Assembly (NCBI RefSeq): GCF_002551005.1
Contig: NZ_NVOY01000003.1
Span: 298,734-362,733, forward strand
DNA from: Bacillus pseudomycoides
GTDB taxonomy: Bacteria > Bacillota > Bacilli > Bacillales > Bacillaceae_G
Direction: 5' to 3'
Length of the DNA stretch: 64,000 bases
In this document: positions 6,625 through 16,105 of the stretch, piece by piece
How positions within the stretch are numbered: the first letter of the stretch is position 1
Layout: every line of letters begins with the position of its first letter
The notes under the pieces: model-generated
Told to the model about the DNA's origin: nothing
Databases searched by the model: none
What the model saw: the letters and a program-made list of their open reading frames with translations, nothing else
Position numbers and translations under genes: made by a program

Positions 6625-9228
6625 TTACACACCTTTATATGCTTGCATATATACTTCTTTTAATTCTGAAATAAGCGGTAATTTCGGATTTGCTGTTGTA
6701 CATTGATCTTCAAATGCTCGTTCAGAAAGTACATCCACAACCGCTTCGAATGCCTCTTTTTCAACACCTTGACCAGCAATGCTCATGTTGATATTTAATT
6801 CTTTTCCAAGAGCGATAATCGCTTGTACTAATGATTCTACGCCTTCTTCCACTGTACGCGCTGGAAGTCCAAGCATTCTTGCAATATGTGCATAGCGCTC
6901 ATCTGCAACAAAGTGCTCATATTTTGGAAATAGTGCATGTTTTCTTGGTTTGATTGCATTATAGCGAATGACATGCGGCATTAAAATGGCATTGGCACGT
7001 CCGTGCGGAATATGGAATTCCGGTCCCAATTTATGTGCTAAGCTATGGTTAATACCAAGAAATGCATTTGCAAATGCCATACCAGCCATTGCTGATGCAT
7101 TATGCATTTTTTCACGAGCTTCTTCATCATTGCCATCTTTATATACGCGCGGTAAATATTTAAAGACAAGATCCATTGCTTTTAAAGCTAATCCATCTGT
7201 ATAATCATTTGCCATAATCGATACGTACGCTTCAATTGCATGTGTTAAAACATCCATTCCTGTGTCAGCAGTAATATGCGGTGGTACTGTCATAACAAAC
7301 TGCGGATCCACAATGGCAACGTCTGGTGTTAATTCATAATCAGCGAGCGGATATTTGATATTGTTCTTTTTATCTGTAATAACCGCAAATGGTGTCACTT
7401 CTGACCCTGTTCCAGATGTTGTTGGAATCGCAACAAACTGCGCCTTATCTCCTAGTTTTGGATATTTACATGTACGTTTTCTAATATCTAAAAACTTTTG
7501 TTTTATACCAAAGAATTCTGTTTCTGGATGCTCATAAAATAACCACATTCCTTTTGCTGCATCCATCGCTGATCCACCGCCAAGAGCAATAATAACGTCC
7601 GGTTTGAAGCTTCTCATCATTTCTGCACCTTTAAATACAGTTTCATCTGACGGATCTGGTTCTACTTCAGAGAATATTTCTACTTTTACATCATTTCTAT
7701 GTTGAGCTAAATAATGCGTTACTACATCAATATACCCATACTGTACCATTCCAGGATCTGTTACAATGAATGCGCGTGAAATGTTCGGCATGCTTGCTAA
7801 ATATTGCGTAGCGTGTTTTTCAAAATAAATTTTTGGCGGCAACTTGAACCATTGCATATTCTTTTTTCTATTTGCAAGTCTCTTTACGTTCATTAAATGT
7901 GTTGCCGTTACGTTTTGAGAAACAGAGTTCTTTCCGTATGATCCGCACCCAAGTGTAAGCGATGGAATGAAAGCATTATATATATCACCAATTCCGCCCT
8001 GTGCTGACGGAGCATTTATAATAAGACGACATGCTTTCATACGTAGTCCAAACTGTTTTTGTACTTCTTTATTTGTAGAATGAATGACAGCAGAATGTCC
8101 TAACCCGCCAAGCTCTAGCATATTTTCACAATGCTGTAATCCTTCTTCTAATGAATTTGCTTTTATACAAGCTAATACCGGACTTAATTTTTCACGAGAT
8201 AACGGATAAGCTGCACCGACTCCTTTAATTTCAGCTACAAGCATTTTTGTATCTTCAGGTACTGTAATCCCTGCTAATGCTGCAATGTAATGTGCGGATT
8301 TCCCAACAATATCACTATTTACTGCACATGTATTCTCATTAATAACAAGCTTCTCTAATTTTTTTCGTTCCTCTTCTGTCACAAAGTAACAATTATTTGC
8401 GATCATTTCTTGTTTCACATCATTATAGATTTCTTTGTCCACAATAATCGCTTGTTCAGAAGCACAAATCATACCGTTATCAAACGTTTTCGATAAAATC
8501 ACATCATTTACAGCACGTTTCACGTTCGCTGATTTTTCCATATAGCATGGAACGTTCCCTGGCCCTACCCCTAGAGCTGGTTTACCAGTAGAATATGCTG
8601 ATTTCACCATTCCAGCTCCTCCAGTTGCTAGAACAAGCGCTACACCTTCATGATTCATTAATTGTTTTGTTGCCTCAACAGAAGGCTTTTCAATCCATTG
8701 AATACAGTTCTCTGGTGCACCAGCTTTTACTGCAGCATCGCGCACTGTTTTTGCAGCTGCAATAGAACATTGCTGCGCTGAAGGGTGGAATGCAAAAATA
8801 ATTGGGTTTCTCGTTTTCATCGCAATGATTGCTTTAAACATTGTTGTTGATGTTGGATTTGTTACGGGTGTTACCCCAGCAACCACACCGACCGGCTCTG
8901 CAATTTCTATTACTTCCTCATGTGGATCCTCACGAATAATCCCCACTGTTTTATCGTTTTTTATACTATTCCAAATATATTCAGTTGCGAAAATATTTTT
9001 AATACATTTATCCTCATATACACCGCGGCCCGTTTCTTCAACAGCCATTTTTGCAAGCGGCATATGTTGATCCACACCCGCAAGTGCCATTTCATGTACA
9101 ATTTTATCAATTTGTTCCTGTGTAAAACCTTCTAATGCTTGTAAAGCTTTTTGACCTTTCTTTACTAACGTCTCAATCATGCCTGTAACTTCTTGCGCTT
9201 CATTTACAACTTTCTCTTTGACTACCAT
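6625..9228 (-). CDS. adhE: Bifunctional acetaldehyde-CoA / alcohol dehydrogenase AdhE
   Basis: An 867-residue fusion of the usual AdhE length. The N-terminal aldehyde dehydrogenase half carries [10 protein letters not shown] and the catalytic Cys in [12 protein letters not shown]. The C-terminal iron-type alcohol dehydrogenase half carries [30 protein letters not shown] and the metal-binding histidines in [11 protein letters not shown] and [10 protein letters not shown]. It reduces acetyl-CoA to ethanol in two NADH-dependent steps during fermentation and forms cytosolic spirosomes. ATG at 9228 is chosen because AGGAGG lies just upstream; the frame is open 30 bp further. Two Rex operators and a -10 box upstream indicate NADH-responsive control. 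Confidence 0.97.
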   Translation of the reverse strand: MVVKEKVVNEAQEVTGMIETLVKKGQKALQALEGFTQEQIDKIVHEMALAGVDQHMPLAKMAVEETGRGVYEDKCIKNIFATEYIWNSIKNDKTVGIIREDPHEEVIEIAEPVGVVAGVTPVTNPTSTTMFKAIIAMKTRNPIIFAFHPSAQQCSIAAAKTVRDAAVKAGAPENCIQWIEKPSVEATKQLMNHEGVALVLATGGAGMVKSAYSTGKPALGVGPGNVPCYMEKSANVKRAVNDVILSKTFDNGMICASEQAIIVDKEIYNDVKQEMIANNCYFVTEEERKKLEKLVINENTCAVNSDIVGKSAHYIAALAGITVPEDTKMLVAEIKGVGAAYPLSREKLSPVLACIKANSLEEGLQHCENMLELGGLGHSAVIHSTNKEVQKQFGLRMKACRLIINAPSAQGGIGDIYNAFIPSLTLGCGSYGKNSVSQNVTATHLMNVKRLANRKKNMQWFKLPPKIYFEKHATQYLASMPNISRAFIVTDPGMVQYGYIDVVTHYLAQHRNDVKVEIFSEVEPDPSDETVFKGAEMMRSFKPDVIIALGGGSAMDAAKGMWLFYEHPETEFFGIKQKFLDIRKRTCKYPKLGDKAQFVAIPTTSGTGSEVTPFAVITDKKNNIKYPLADYELTPDVAIVDPQFVMTVPPHITADTGMDVLTHAIEAYVSIMANDYTDGLALKAMDLVFKYLPRVYKDGNDEEAREKMHNASAMAGMAFANAFLGINHSLAHKLGPEFHIPHGRANAILMPHVIRYNAIKPRKHALFPKYEHFVADERYAHIARMLGLPARTVEEGVESLVQAIIALGKELNINMSIAGQGVEKEAFEAVVDVLSERAFEDQCTTANPKLPLISELKEVYMQAYKGV

Positions 9229-9335
9229 GTAATTTCCTCCTATTCTGCTTATGGACACAAAAAGTCCATAGAGGTCTAAATATGTCCCAATTAGCTAAAA
9301 AAATAGAACTACCTTTTCTACATGAATCTCATTGT

Positions 9336-9360
9336 TTGTGAAATATTTCACATAATTATA
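9336..9360 (-). promoter_or_regulatory. Rex operator and -10 box of adhE
   Basis: TTGTGAAATATTTCACAT at 9336-9353 matches the Rex consensus TTGTGAAATATTTCACAA at 17 of 18 positions. TATAAT on the minus strand at 9360-9355 lies directly upstream, so bound Rex would cover the transcription start. A GAAGC/GCTTC palindrome lies just upstream of the -10 box. Confidence 0.85.
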
Positions 9361-9424
9361 TGCGAAGCATCTCGCTTCATGTGTTTTACTATACACCAGA
9401 TATTTTTGTATGTGTGTGTCTAAT

Positions 9425-9442
9425 TTGTGAAAAGTTTCACAA
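9425..9442 (-). promoter_or_regulatory. Second Rex operator upstream of adhE
   Basis: TTGTGAAAAGTTTCACAA is an almost perfect Rex site 89 bp from the first, allowing cooperative or looped repression when NADH is low. Confidence 0.8.
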
Positions 9443-9448
9443 ACAAAA

Positions 9449-9594
9449 AATATATAAATTCACTTTGGTTTTTCGACATATAGATTGCTGCTATGCAAAA
9501 AAAAGGCCCTGACCGCTTCTATACATAGCTAGATGCTCTCGACCATCTAAAAAGAATGGTATTATGTTGGTTTTTTAATTTGGATTTATATATA
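9449..9594 (-). repeat. Dispersed intergenic repeat, copy C (internal deletion)
   Basis: Reads on the minus strand. The core (CGAGAGCATCTAG..., GAAGCGGTCAGGGCC) jumps straight to TTTGCATAGCAGC, missing the middle of the element. Both ends are present and inversely repeated: TATATAAATTCACTTTGG and CCAAATTAAAAAACC. Confidence 0.75.
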
Positions 9595-9627
9595 ACAAGC
9601 ACTACTTTATTTCGTAGTGCTTGTTCC
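9594..9627 (-). terminator. Terminator after mccB
   Basis: AACAAGCACTAC / GTAGTGCTTGTT is a strong 12-bp stem just past the mccB stop, followed by an AT-rich stretch on the minus strand. Confidence 0.8.
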
Positions 9628-9628
9628 C

Positions 9629-10762
9629 TTATGCTAACGCTCGTGCTAAATCTTCAATTAAATCTTCTCCGTCTTCAATTCCAACTGAAATACGAATTAA
9701 TGTATCGGTAATTCCTAGTTGTGCACGACGCTCTGCTGGAATTGAAGCATGTGTCATTTGCGAAGGAATAGAAATCAAGCTTTCTACTGCTCCTAAACTT
9801 TCAGCAAGCGTAAAGTATTGTACATTCTCAAGTACAGTGTTTAATGTTTCTTGACTATCTACATCAAACGAAATAATTGCACCGAAACCATTTGCTTGTT
9901 CTGCTGCTAAATCATGGTTATGGTGGGTGCTAAGCCCTGGATAATACACTTTATTTACTTTCGGATGATTTTGTAAAAACTCAGCAATTGCACGTGCATT
10001 TGCTTCATGTTCCTCCATGCGCACTCCTAATGTTTTTAAACCACGCAGTAATAAGAAACTATCTTGTGGTCCTAAAATACCACCTGTTGAGTTTTGTACA
10101 AAGTGAAGATCTTCTGCTAGCTTTGCACTATTTACAGCTACTACACCAGCAACAACATCGCTATGACCGCCTAAATATTTTGTAGCACTATGAAGGACAA
10201 TATCTGCACCAAGAGAGATTGGTGTTTGCCAATACGGTGTCATAAATGTATTATCAACAATTGTTAATAGGCCTTGTTCTTTAGCAAGTGCTGCAATTTG
10301 TTTAATATCCGTAATTTTTAAAAGCGGGTTTGTCGGTGTTTCAACATAAATTGCTTTTGTGTTTGGAAGAATCGCTGCTTCTACTTCTTCTAAGTTTGTT
10401 GTATCAACAAATGTATGTTCAATCCCAAAGCGATTTAACACTTTTGACATTACGCGGTACGTTCCGCCGTACACATCATCTGTTAGAACAACGTGATCTC
10501 CTTTAGAGAAAAGCATCATGACTGCTGTAATGGCTGCCATACCTGATCCGAATGCAAATCCCGCATGACCATTTTCAAGAATAGCAATTGTTTCTTCAAG
10601 AGCTGAACGAGTCGGATTTCCTGTACGTGAATATTCATAGCCTTTATGATTTCCTACACCTTCTTGTTTGTACGTACTCGTTTGATAAATCGGTACTGTT
10701 ACTGCCCCAGTTGAAGGTTCTCCGATATGAATACCATGAATTAACTTTGTTTTTGTTCTCAT
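9629..10762 (-). CDS. mccB: Cystathionine/homocysteine gamma-lyase MccB
   Basis: A 377-residue Cys/Met-metabolism PLP enzyme. The PLP lysine is in SATKYLGGHSDVVAG, substrate-binding YSRTGNPTR lies near residue 45, and VETPTNPLL and FTLAESLGAVESL are family signatures. MccB cleaves cystathionine to cysteine, 2-oxobutyrate and ammonia, and can release H2S from homocysteine. With MccA one base away it forms the reverse transsulfuration route from methionine to cysteine. In B. subtilis the operon is repressed by CymR, which is also encoded in this window. Confidence 0.93.
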   Translation of the reverse strand: MRTKTKLIHGIHIGEPSTGAVTVPIYQTSTYKQEGVGNHKGYEYSRTGNPTRSALEETIAILENGHAGFAFGSGMAAITAVMMLFSKGDHVVLTDDVYGGTYRVMSKVLNRFGIEHTFVDTTNLEEVEAAILPNTKAIYVETPTNPLLKITDIKQIAALAKEQGLLTIVDNTFMTPYWQTPISLGADIVLHSATKYLGGHSDVVAGVVAVNSAKLAEDLHFVQNSTGGILGPQDSFLLLRGLKTLGVRMEEHEANARAIAEFLQNHPKVNKVYYPGLSTHHNHDLAAEQANGFGAIISFDVDSQETLNTVLENVQYFTLAESLGAVESLISIPSQMTHASIPAERRAQLGITDTLIRISVGIEDGEDLIEDLARALA

Positions 10763-10763
10763 T

Positions 10764-11687
10764 TTATTCCCATCCTTTGTATATGTGCTTACTCAAATAG
10801 CGTTCGCTGCTATCTGGAAAAATGGTTACAATATTTGTTCCTGGCTTTGCTTTCTCAGCTTCTAATAAGCTTGCATGAAGCGCTGCCCCCGAAGAACTGC
10901 CAACGAGGAGCCCTTCTTTTTTCGCCAGTTGTTTCACACGTGAAAACGCATCACGATCTGAAATCGTATGAATGGCATCAAAATATGTTGGATTAAGAAA
11001 TGATGGTATAAACTCAAGCCCAATTCCTTCTGTCTCATGAGAACCGGCTTCGCCACCATTTAAAATAGAGCCTTCTGGTTCAACAATGACTGTTTGAATT
11101 TGTTGATTTTGCTCTTTCAAATATGATGCTGTTCCCATAAATGTTCCACCGGTTCCAGCACCAGCGACAAATATATCAATATGTCCAGCTAGTGCCTCCC
11201 ACAGTTCAGGCCCTAATGTTTTATAGTATGCACGTGGATTTGCTTCATTTGCAAATTGACATGGAGAATACGAATTTGGAATTTCTTTCAGAAGTTCTTC
11301 TGCTTTTGCAATAGCACCTGTCATTCCTTGTGACATAGGTGTATGAACAATTGTTGCACCAAGAGCTTTCATAAGTTCTTGTTTTTCAATACTAAATTTT
11401 TCTGGAACGCAAACAATAACACGTAAATCATGCTCAAGTGCTGCAAGCGCCAGTCCGATTCCCGTATTGCCAGCTGTCGGTTCAATAATGGTTCCCCCTG
11501 ACTTTACAAGCCCTTTGGCGAGAGCATCCTCAATTAATTCTCGACCTAACCGATCTTTCACACTTCCACCTGGATTAAAAAATTCAAGCTTTGCAAAAAT
11601 CCGAACATCTTTTGGAAGTAAAAAGCGCGTAATTTCAACAAGTGGTGTATGTCCGATGAGGTCATGAACGCTGCGATACACTTTCAT
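10764..11687 (-). CDS. mccA: O-acetylserine-dependent cystathionine beta-synthase MccA
   Basis: A 307-residue fold-type II PLP enzyme of the cysteine-synthase family. The PLP lysine is in NPGGSVKDR, the [10 protein letters not shown] loop and the [10 protein letters not shown] phosphate-binding loop are intact, and [10 protein letters not shown] lies near the C-terminus. No CBS regulatory domain is present, as expected for bacterial MccA. It joins homocysteine to O-acetylserine. It is followed by mccB after one base and preceded by mtnN, with a strong terminator in the gap. Confidence 0.92.
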   Translation of the reverse strand: MKVYRSVHDLIGHTPLVEITRFLLPKDVRIFAKLEFFNPGGSVKDRLGRELIEDALAKGLVKSGGTIIEPTAGNTGIGLALAALEHDLRVIVCVPEKFSIEKQELMKALGATIVHTPMSQGMTGAIAKAEELLKEIPNSYSPCQFANEANPRAYYKTLGPELWEALAGHIDIFVAGAGTGGTFMGTASYLKEQNQQIQTVIVEPEGSILNGGEAGSHETEGIGLEFIPSFLNPTYFDAIHTISDRDAFSRVKQLAKKEGLLVGSSSGAALHASLLEAEKAKPGTNIVTIFPDSSERYLSKHIYKGWE

Positions 11688-11717
11688 CGTATTTCCTCCT
11701 TACCTAACCCCTCAAAA

Positions 11718-11767
11718 GAAAAAGGCAACTGTATGTAATTTCTATATATGAAACAGTTGCCTTTTTG
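11718..11767 (-). terminator. Terminator between mtnN and mccA
   Basis: AAAAAGGCAACTGT / ACAGTTGCCTTTTT stem with a 20-base loop and T-run, between the mtnN stop and the mccA ribosome site. It would cut or reduce read-through from yrrT-mtnN into mccAB. Confidence 0.8.
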
Positions 11768-11772
11768 CTACA

Positions 11773-12468
11773 TTACTTTAACTCTTCTAATACTTTTACA
11801 ATAAAGTTTGTAGAATGAAGAGCTGCTTGATCTAAAAACTGTTCAAACGAAACATCTGATTCTTTACCAGCAATATCAGAAAGTGCACGAATGATAACAA
11901 ATGGCACTTTATATTGATAACATACTTGTGCAACTGCCGCAGCTTCCATTTCTACTGCATGCAGATCAGTGAACTTCTCACGAATAAATGAAACGCGGTT
12001 TGGATCGCTCATGAAAGAATCTCCTGTTGCAATCATACCTTTAACAACTTGAATTCCTTCTGCTGTTTGCATACATTTTTCAGCTAATGCAACAAGTTCT
12101 TCATCTGCTGGAAATCCTGCTGGCATTCCTGGTACTTGACCATATTCATAGTTAAATGCTGTTACATCTACGTCATGGTGACGAACTTCTGTTGAAATGA
12201 CAACATCACCTACGTTTAAAGAATGATGGAATCCACCAGCTGAACCCGTATTAATAATCTTTTCCGGCTGATAACGTTCTAATAAAATCGTTGTAGACAT
12301 CGCTGCATTTACTTTACCGATACCTGATTTTAACAAGATTACTTCATGCCCTGCTAATGTACCTTTCGTAAATTCACAACCCGCAACTGTTTCTGTTTCT
12401 GCTTGTTCTAACTTGTCACGTAAAATACGTACTTCTTCTTCCATTGCTCCAATTACAGCAATTCTCAA
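11773..12468 (-). CDS. mtnN: 5'-methylthioadenosine/S-adenosylhomocysteine nucleosidase
   Basis: A 231-residue protein starting at TTG 12468, with AGAGGGA five bases upstream; the open frame upstream lacks a ribosome site. It begins with [11 protein letters not shown] carrying the catalytic Glu, has [20 protein letters not shown] and the catalytic Asp in RALSDIAG. It hydrolyses MTA and SAH to adenine and S-ribosyl products, removing by-products of SAM use and feeding the homocysteine pool used by MccA. It lies 14 bp after yrrT. Confidence 0.95.
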   Translation of the reverse strand: MRIAVIGAMEEEVRILRDKLEQAETETVAGCEFTKGTLAGHEVILLKSGIGKVNAAMSTTILLERYQPEKIINTGSAGGFHHSLNVGDVVISTEVRHHDVDVTAFNYEYGQVPGMPAGFPADEELVALAEKCMQTAEGIQVVKGMIATGDSFMSDPNRVSFIREKFTDLHAVEMEAAAVAQVCYQYKVPFVIIRALSDIAGKESDVSFEQFLDQAALHSTNFIVKVLEELK

Positions 12469-12482
12469 TTGAATCCCTCTTT

Positions 12483-13121
12483 CTATTGCTTCGTTGCCTC
12501 CATTACCCAAACATAATGATTCATGCGAGTAAATGAGACATGAAAGCCATTGTTTTCAAAAATAGATTGCATGACTGGAATACGCGTATAATATTCCGTT
12601 TGTAGATCATTTGCTAACTCATAAAACCCTCGCTGCTGTGCATATTCAATAGTTTTATCATATGCTTCTTGATCTACAAATATCGTGTCAGCAAACACTA
12701 TTTTACCACCTTTGTTTAGCAATTGACCATACTTCGCAATTGCTACATTTTTTTCCTCATCAAGTAAGTGGTGAAACGCATATGTGCTGACGATTGTATC
12801 CACATGCGAAGGAGTGACAAAGTTTAAAAAATCACCTTCTGTAATCGCTACTTCTTTCTGAAGCTTTTGCTTAGCAATCGTACGCATTTCTTTTGATGGC
12901 TCTATTCCGTAAACAGTGCGACCAGCAGCTAATAATCTATTTGTTAAGTTGCCGGTACCAACACCAAATTCTAAAACATTGCCAAAAGATTTATTTACTA
13001 CATCCTCTAAAATCTCCTCATAATGGGCGAAAACTTCTTTATATTGTATATCTTCACCCTGTACGAACGAATCGTACGTATGAGCCCATTGATCAAATAG
13101 TTCATTAAATTCTGTCCCCAT
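12483..13121 (-). CDS. yrrT: YrrT-family SAM-dependent methyltransferase
   Basis: A 212-residue class I methyltransferase: SAM-binding motif [11 protein letters not shown] near residue 46, acidic strand YGIEPS, and TYAFHHL. YrrT is a putative methyltransferase of unknown substrate that heads the methionine-to-cysteine operon in B. subtilis. A good sigma-A promoter lies 35-65 bases upstream of the start. It is divergent from yrzA. Confidence 0.88.
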   Translation of the reverse strand: MGTEFNELFDQWAHTYDSFVQGEDIQYKEVFAHYEEILEDVVNKSFGNVLEFGVGTGNLTNRLLAAGRTVYGIEPSKEMRTIAKQKLQKEVAITEGDFLNFVTPSHVDTIVSTYAFHHLLDEEKNVAIAKYGQLLNKGGKIVFADTIFVDQEAYDKTIEYAQQRGFYELANDLQTEYYTRIPVMQSIFENNGFHVSFTRMNHYVWVMEATKQ

Positions 13122-13156
13122 AGAAAATTCCCCTTTTTCTTATCGGATTTATCAGT

Positions 13157-13185
13157 ATAATATGCCTTATTCATTAAAAAGTCAA
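13157..13185 (-). promoter_or_regulatory. Sigma-A promoter of yrrT operon
   Basis: On the minus strand TTGACT (13185-13180) and TATTAT (13162-13157) are 17 bases apart. CymR would be expected to bind here, but a clear CymR box could not be assigned by eye. Confidence 0.6.
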
Positions 13186-13258
13186 CAAAAAAGCACATGG
13201 TATTTCTTAGTTTTCTTTGATAAACTATACTATGAACATGCAGAAAGAGGTGCTCTTC

Positions 13259-13474
13259 ATGTCGTTTACATTTGAAATGATAGAAGATAAAGTTGAGTTT
13301 TTCGAGGCAGCTAGCTTAGCATTGCTAGAAAAGAAAATTAATGAACAAATTGATAATAATAAGGCACTGATGTTAGAAGTACATCACATTTCGCATCAAA
13401 TGATGATGGATTCCGAAAGCAAACGACCATATTATAGCGCTGTTGTTCACTTTAAATTGAAAAAATTGCGCTAA
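13259..13474 (+). CDS. yrzA: YrzA-like (DUF2536) small protein
   Basis: A 71-residue protein starting at ATG 13259, with AGAGGTG six bases upstream; the frame is open further upstream. It is acidic then basic, with a helical middle (EAASLALLEKKINEQIDNNKALML) and a histidine-rich segment HHISHQMMMD. No catalytic motif is seen. Position between yrrT and yrrS matches yrzA of B. subtilis, whose function is unknown. Confidence 0.75.
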   Translation: MSFTFEMIEDKVEFFEAASLALLEKKINEQIDNNKALMLEVHHISHQMMMDSESKRPYYSAVVHFKLKKLR

Positions 13475-13509
13475 AAAGGAGAGAGGCTTTATCACCTCTC
13501 TCCTTTTTA
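13474..13509. terminator. Bidirectional terminator between yrzA and yrrS
   Basis: AAAGGAGAGAGG / CCTCTCTCCTTT stem flanked by A and T runs, serving the convergent yrzA and yrrS genes. Confidence 0.9.
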
Positions 13510-14151
13510 ATTCAGGGTTTGAACAAGCGTTGGTTTCCAGCCCTCATTCTCTACCCAATCAATATTTACATTATATTTGTTTCCTGTTTGTTTATCTGTT
13601 ACTCTGCCGTATGCTTTCTGTTTTCCGTTATTTCCAATACGTTGAATTACCAACTGTTCCACTGGGATATCAATTGCATAAGCAATCGCTTTATTCATCT
13701 CATTCCAGTCCAGGCTTCCTTTCTGGAATGTCATAGCAGGTGATTGCCCTTGCTCAGTACCAACTGGTTTCCAAGCTGGTTTTGTATATGCTTCTTTCGC
13801 TTGTGGAATTGTTTTCTCTGCGGATACTTTTTCGTTCTCTTTTGCTTTCGCTTCTTCTTCCGCTTTCTTCTTTTCTTCTTCTTCTTTTTTCTTTTGTTCC
13901 GCTGCTTTTGCTTCTTCTTTCTTCTTAGCAGCTTCTTCTTTTTCTTTCTTTTTTGCGGCTTCTTTTTCTTTTTCAGTTTGCTGCGTTACTTTTTTATCAC
14001 TAGAAGCAGCCTGCTCTGTATTATCAGAAGTAAAGAATAGTTGATATGCTACAATTACTACCGCTAATAACACGATACCAATCGCAATATTCAATATACC
14101 ATTTTGGCGACGCCTTTGTTGTTTTTGGTTAAATCTAGTTCCTCCTGCCAT
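13507..14151 (-). CDS. yrrS: YrrS-family (DUF1510) membrane-anchored protein
   Basis: A 214-residue protein: basic cytosolic N-terminus, one membrane segment (ILNIAIGIVLLAVVIVAYQLFF, residues about 19-40), a long Lys/Glu/Ala coiled coil (about 55-110), then a globular DUF1510 domain (SLDWNEMNKAIAYAIDI, QKAYGRVTDKQTGNKYNVN) outside the cell. The function is unknown. It follows the penicillin-binding protein gene, as in B. subtilis, suggesting an envelope role. Confidence 0.88.
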   Translation of the reverse strand: MAGGTRFNQKQQRRRQNGILNIAIGIVLLAVVIVAYQLFFTSDNTEQAASSDKKVTQQTEKEKEAAKKKEKEEAAKKKEEAKAAEQKKKEEEEKKKAEEEAKAKENEKVSAEKTIPQAKEAYTKPAWKPVGTEQGQSPAMTFQKGSLDWNEMNKAIAYAIDIPVEQLVIQRIGNNGKQKAYGRVTDKQTGNKYNVNIDWVENEGWKPTLVQTLN

Positions 14152-14254
14152 TATTCAAACCTCCATGACAATTTTCATACTTGTTATTGTAACATCAAAT
14201 GCACAAAGGTTGAAGGAGTAGGAGCACTTTTTCACAAAATGAAAATATTTCTTA

Positions 14255-16009
14255 TCATTTTTGTAATTGTTCCGCTTTATCAATCGCCTTCACATAATCA
14301 GTAAAAATACGTGTTACCACATTGTCTTTCCTATTCGTTTCTAAATCAACGACAACTAACGCATACTGAGGATTTTCATATGGAAAATAACCAGCAAACC
14401 AACGATTTTCATAATTCTCTTTCCCTGTTTGTGCAGTTCCTGATTTTCCCGCTATTGTAAATGGTAATGATTGATACGCAGATCCTGTACCATTCGGTGC
14501 CGTTACAACACTTCTTAACAATCTCTGCACTTTCTTAATCGTATTTCTTTTAAGTGTTTTTCCTTGTAATACATGATCTTCAAAATGAAATACTTTCGTA
14601 CCATTTTGATATGTAATGTCCCGAACAGCTTTAACCTCTTTCTTTTCACCGCCCCTTGCAATGGTTGCCATCATATTCGCAACAGCTAGCGGTGATAAAC
14701 GAACGTCCTTTTGACCGATTGCCGTTTGCGCAATTGCTTTGCGAACGTTTTTATCTCTTTCATCGCGCCAAATCGTTCCCTCTTTTTCCTCTGTAAGCTG
14801 CCGAAATGCAGTCGTATGAAAAACAGTTCCTTCCCATCCAACACTTTTAGACGCTCCTAACGCTTCGACATACTTCTCAATCATCATTTTATCTTTTTGT
14901 AACAATTCGCGTCCAAGCTCTGCAAACGCACGATTACAACTACGAGCAAAGCTTTCTGTAAACGATAGCGTTCCCATCAATCGATCGGCTTTCCCTTCTC
15001 CATATAGGTCCATATTGCAATCAAATCTTCGCCTTGCTGTAAGTAGTCCTTCTTCAATAGCAGCCGCTGCAATAACTGTTTTAAAAACAGATCCAGGAAA
15101 GTGAGGAATCAGCATTTGATTACTTGCCCCCCGCTTATACGCTTCCTTGTCATTCGTATATAACGATGGTTTACTCACCATTGCTAAAATTTCATTCGTT
15201 TGAATGTCGAGTAATATGAGACCACCTTTTACAAGTTTGTACTCATCGATCAAGTCTTCTGCTCTCATTTGTAAATTTTTATCCAATGTCGTCTCTATCC
15301 TCAGAGGATAAAAAGGATTGGCAGGATATGTATACTTAACATTTCTGCCGAAAATCGGTTCTCCTTGTCCGTCAACATGATAGAGTATTTTCGCTTCCCC
15401 GTCTGATAATAAAAACTCATCAAACGAGCGTTGTAATCCTGAAATACCAACTGGTGTTTTCTTCTTTTCTTTGTCTCCGTATCTTTTTATAAACTGTTCC
15501 TCATTTTCTCCAGTAATTCCAATGAAATGCTCTGCTATCATGTTAGTTTGTTTATTTCTTACATGCACGGCTATAACGCCCGGAATCTTTAAATCATTAA
15601 CTTGCTTCATTTGTTCATTTGTTAATTTCAACGGCTGTTCATCTTGTTGAAATACAACAGGCTGTTTTGCTCTTCGTATTTGTTTCTCTATATCTTTCTC
15701 TTGCGCTCCAATAATGTGAGCAATCTTTTGCATCTGCCAAGTCGTACTTTGTAGAAATGGAAATAAAATCAACATTGGCTGATTGTCATCAATTAACTCT
15801 TCTCCATTTCGATCCGTAAAACGGCCGCGCCCATCGTCTACAATCATTGCTTGTGTACGCTGCGCAACACTCTTTTCTATTAAATTAATATGTCTATCTG
15901 TGAACGACTCCGTATCTATAAGCTGTATTTGCACCAATCTGGTAATTAGTAATAATATAATGGACATAAAACATACTAAGATGATAATCATTCTCCGCTT
16001 AACTTTCAT
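14255..16009 (-). CDS. pbpI: Class B penicillin-binding protein PbpI
   Basis: A 584-residue protein with an N-terminal membrane anchor (MIIILVCFMSIILLLITRLV), a dimerisation domain and a transpeptidase domain. The active-site motifs are SVFK in FPGSVFKTVI, SCN in ARSCNRAFAE and KSGTAQTG. It cross-links peptidoglycan on the outer membrane face; in B. subtilis PbpI/YrrR is expressed in sporulation. The start ATG at 16009 follows GAGGTG by seven Ts; that ribosome site lies in the 3' arm of a hairpin (see 16017-16045). Confidence 0.92.
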   Translation of the reverse strand: MKVKRRMIIILVCFMSIILLLITRLVQIQLIDTESFTDRHINLIEKSVAQRTQAMIVDDGRGRFTDRNGEELIDDNQPMLILFPFLQSTTWQMQKIAHIIGAQEKDIEKQIRRAKQPVVFQQDEQPLKLTNEQMKQVNDLKIPGVIAVHVRNKQTNMIAEHFIGITGENEEQFIKRYGDKEKKKTPVGISGLQRSFDEFLLSDGEAKILYHVDGQGEPIFGRNVKYTYPANPFYPLRIETTLDKNLQMRAEDLIDEYKLVKGGLILLDIQTNEILAMVSKPSLYTNDKEAYKRGASNQMLIPHFPGSVFKTVIAAAAIEEGLLTARRRFDCNMDLYGEGKADRLMGTLSFTESFARSCNRAFAELGRELLQKDKMMIEKYVEALGASKSVGWEGTVFHTTAFRQLTEEKEGTIWRDERDKNVRKAIAQTAIGQKDVRLSPLAVANMMATIARGGEKKEVKAVRDITYQNGTKVFHFEDHVLQGKTLKRNTIKKVQRLLRSVVTAPNGTGSAYQSLPFTIAGKSGTAQTGKENYENRWFAGYFPYENPQYALVVVDLETNRKDNVVTRIFTDYVKAIDKAEQLQK

Positions 16010-16016
16010 AAAAAAA

Positions 16017-16045
16017 CACCTCGTCTTTTCAGTTTAGACAAGGTG
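16017..16045 (-). promoter_or_regulatory. pbpI: Hairpin covering the pbpI ribosome binding site
   Basis: On the minus strand CACCTTGTC pairs with GACGAGGTG (9 bp, one wobble, 11-base loop), followed by seven Ts and then ATG. The 3' arm contains the Shine-Dalgarno GAGGTG. The structure has the shape of an intrinsic terminator and would also block ribosomes. The transcript that contains it is unknown. Confidence 0.7.
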
Positions 16046-16105
16046 GCATTCCTTTTATACGAAACAAGCTATTATTAGAGTTTATATTTTTCTTATATAG
16101 TTTTA

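Noticed and set aside
6360-6632. A 90-codon minus-strand frame
   Set aside because: It reads through repeat copy B and the adhE terminator, so it is chance openness.
13740-14040. Leucine/phenylalanine-rich open frames on the plus strand
   Set aside because: They are the reverse strand of the Lys/Glu codon runs of the yrrS coiled coil; no ribosome site and no family match.
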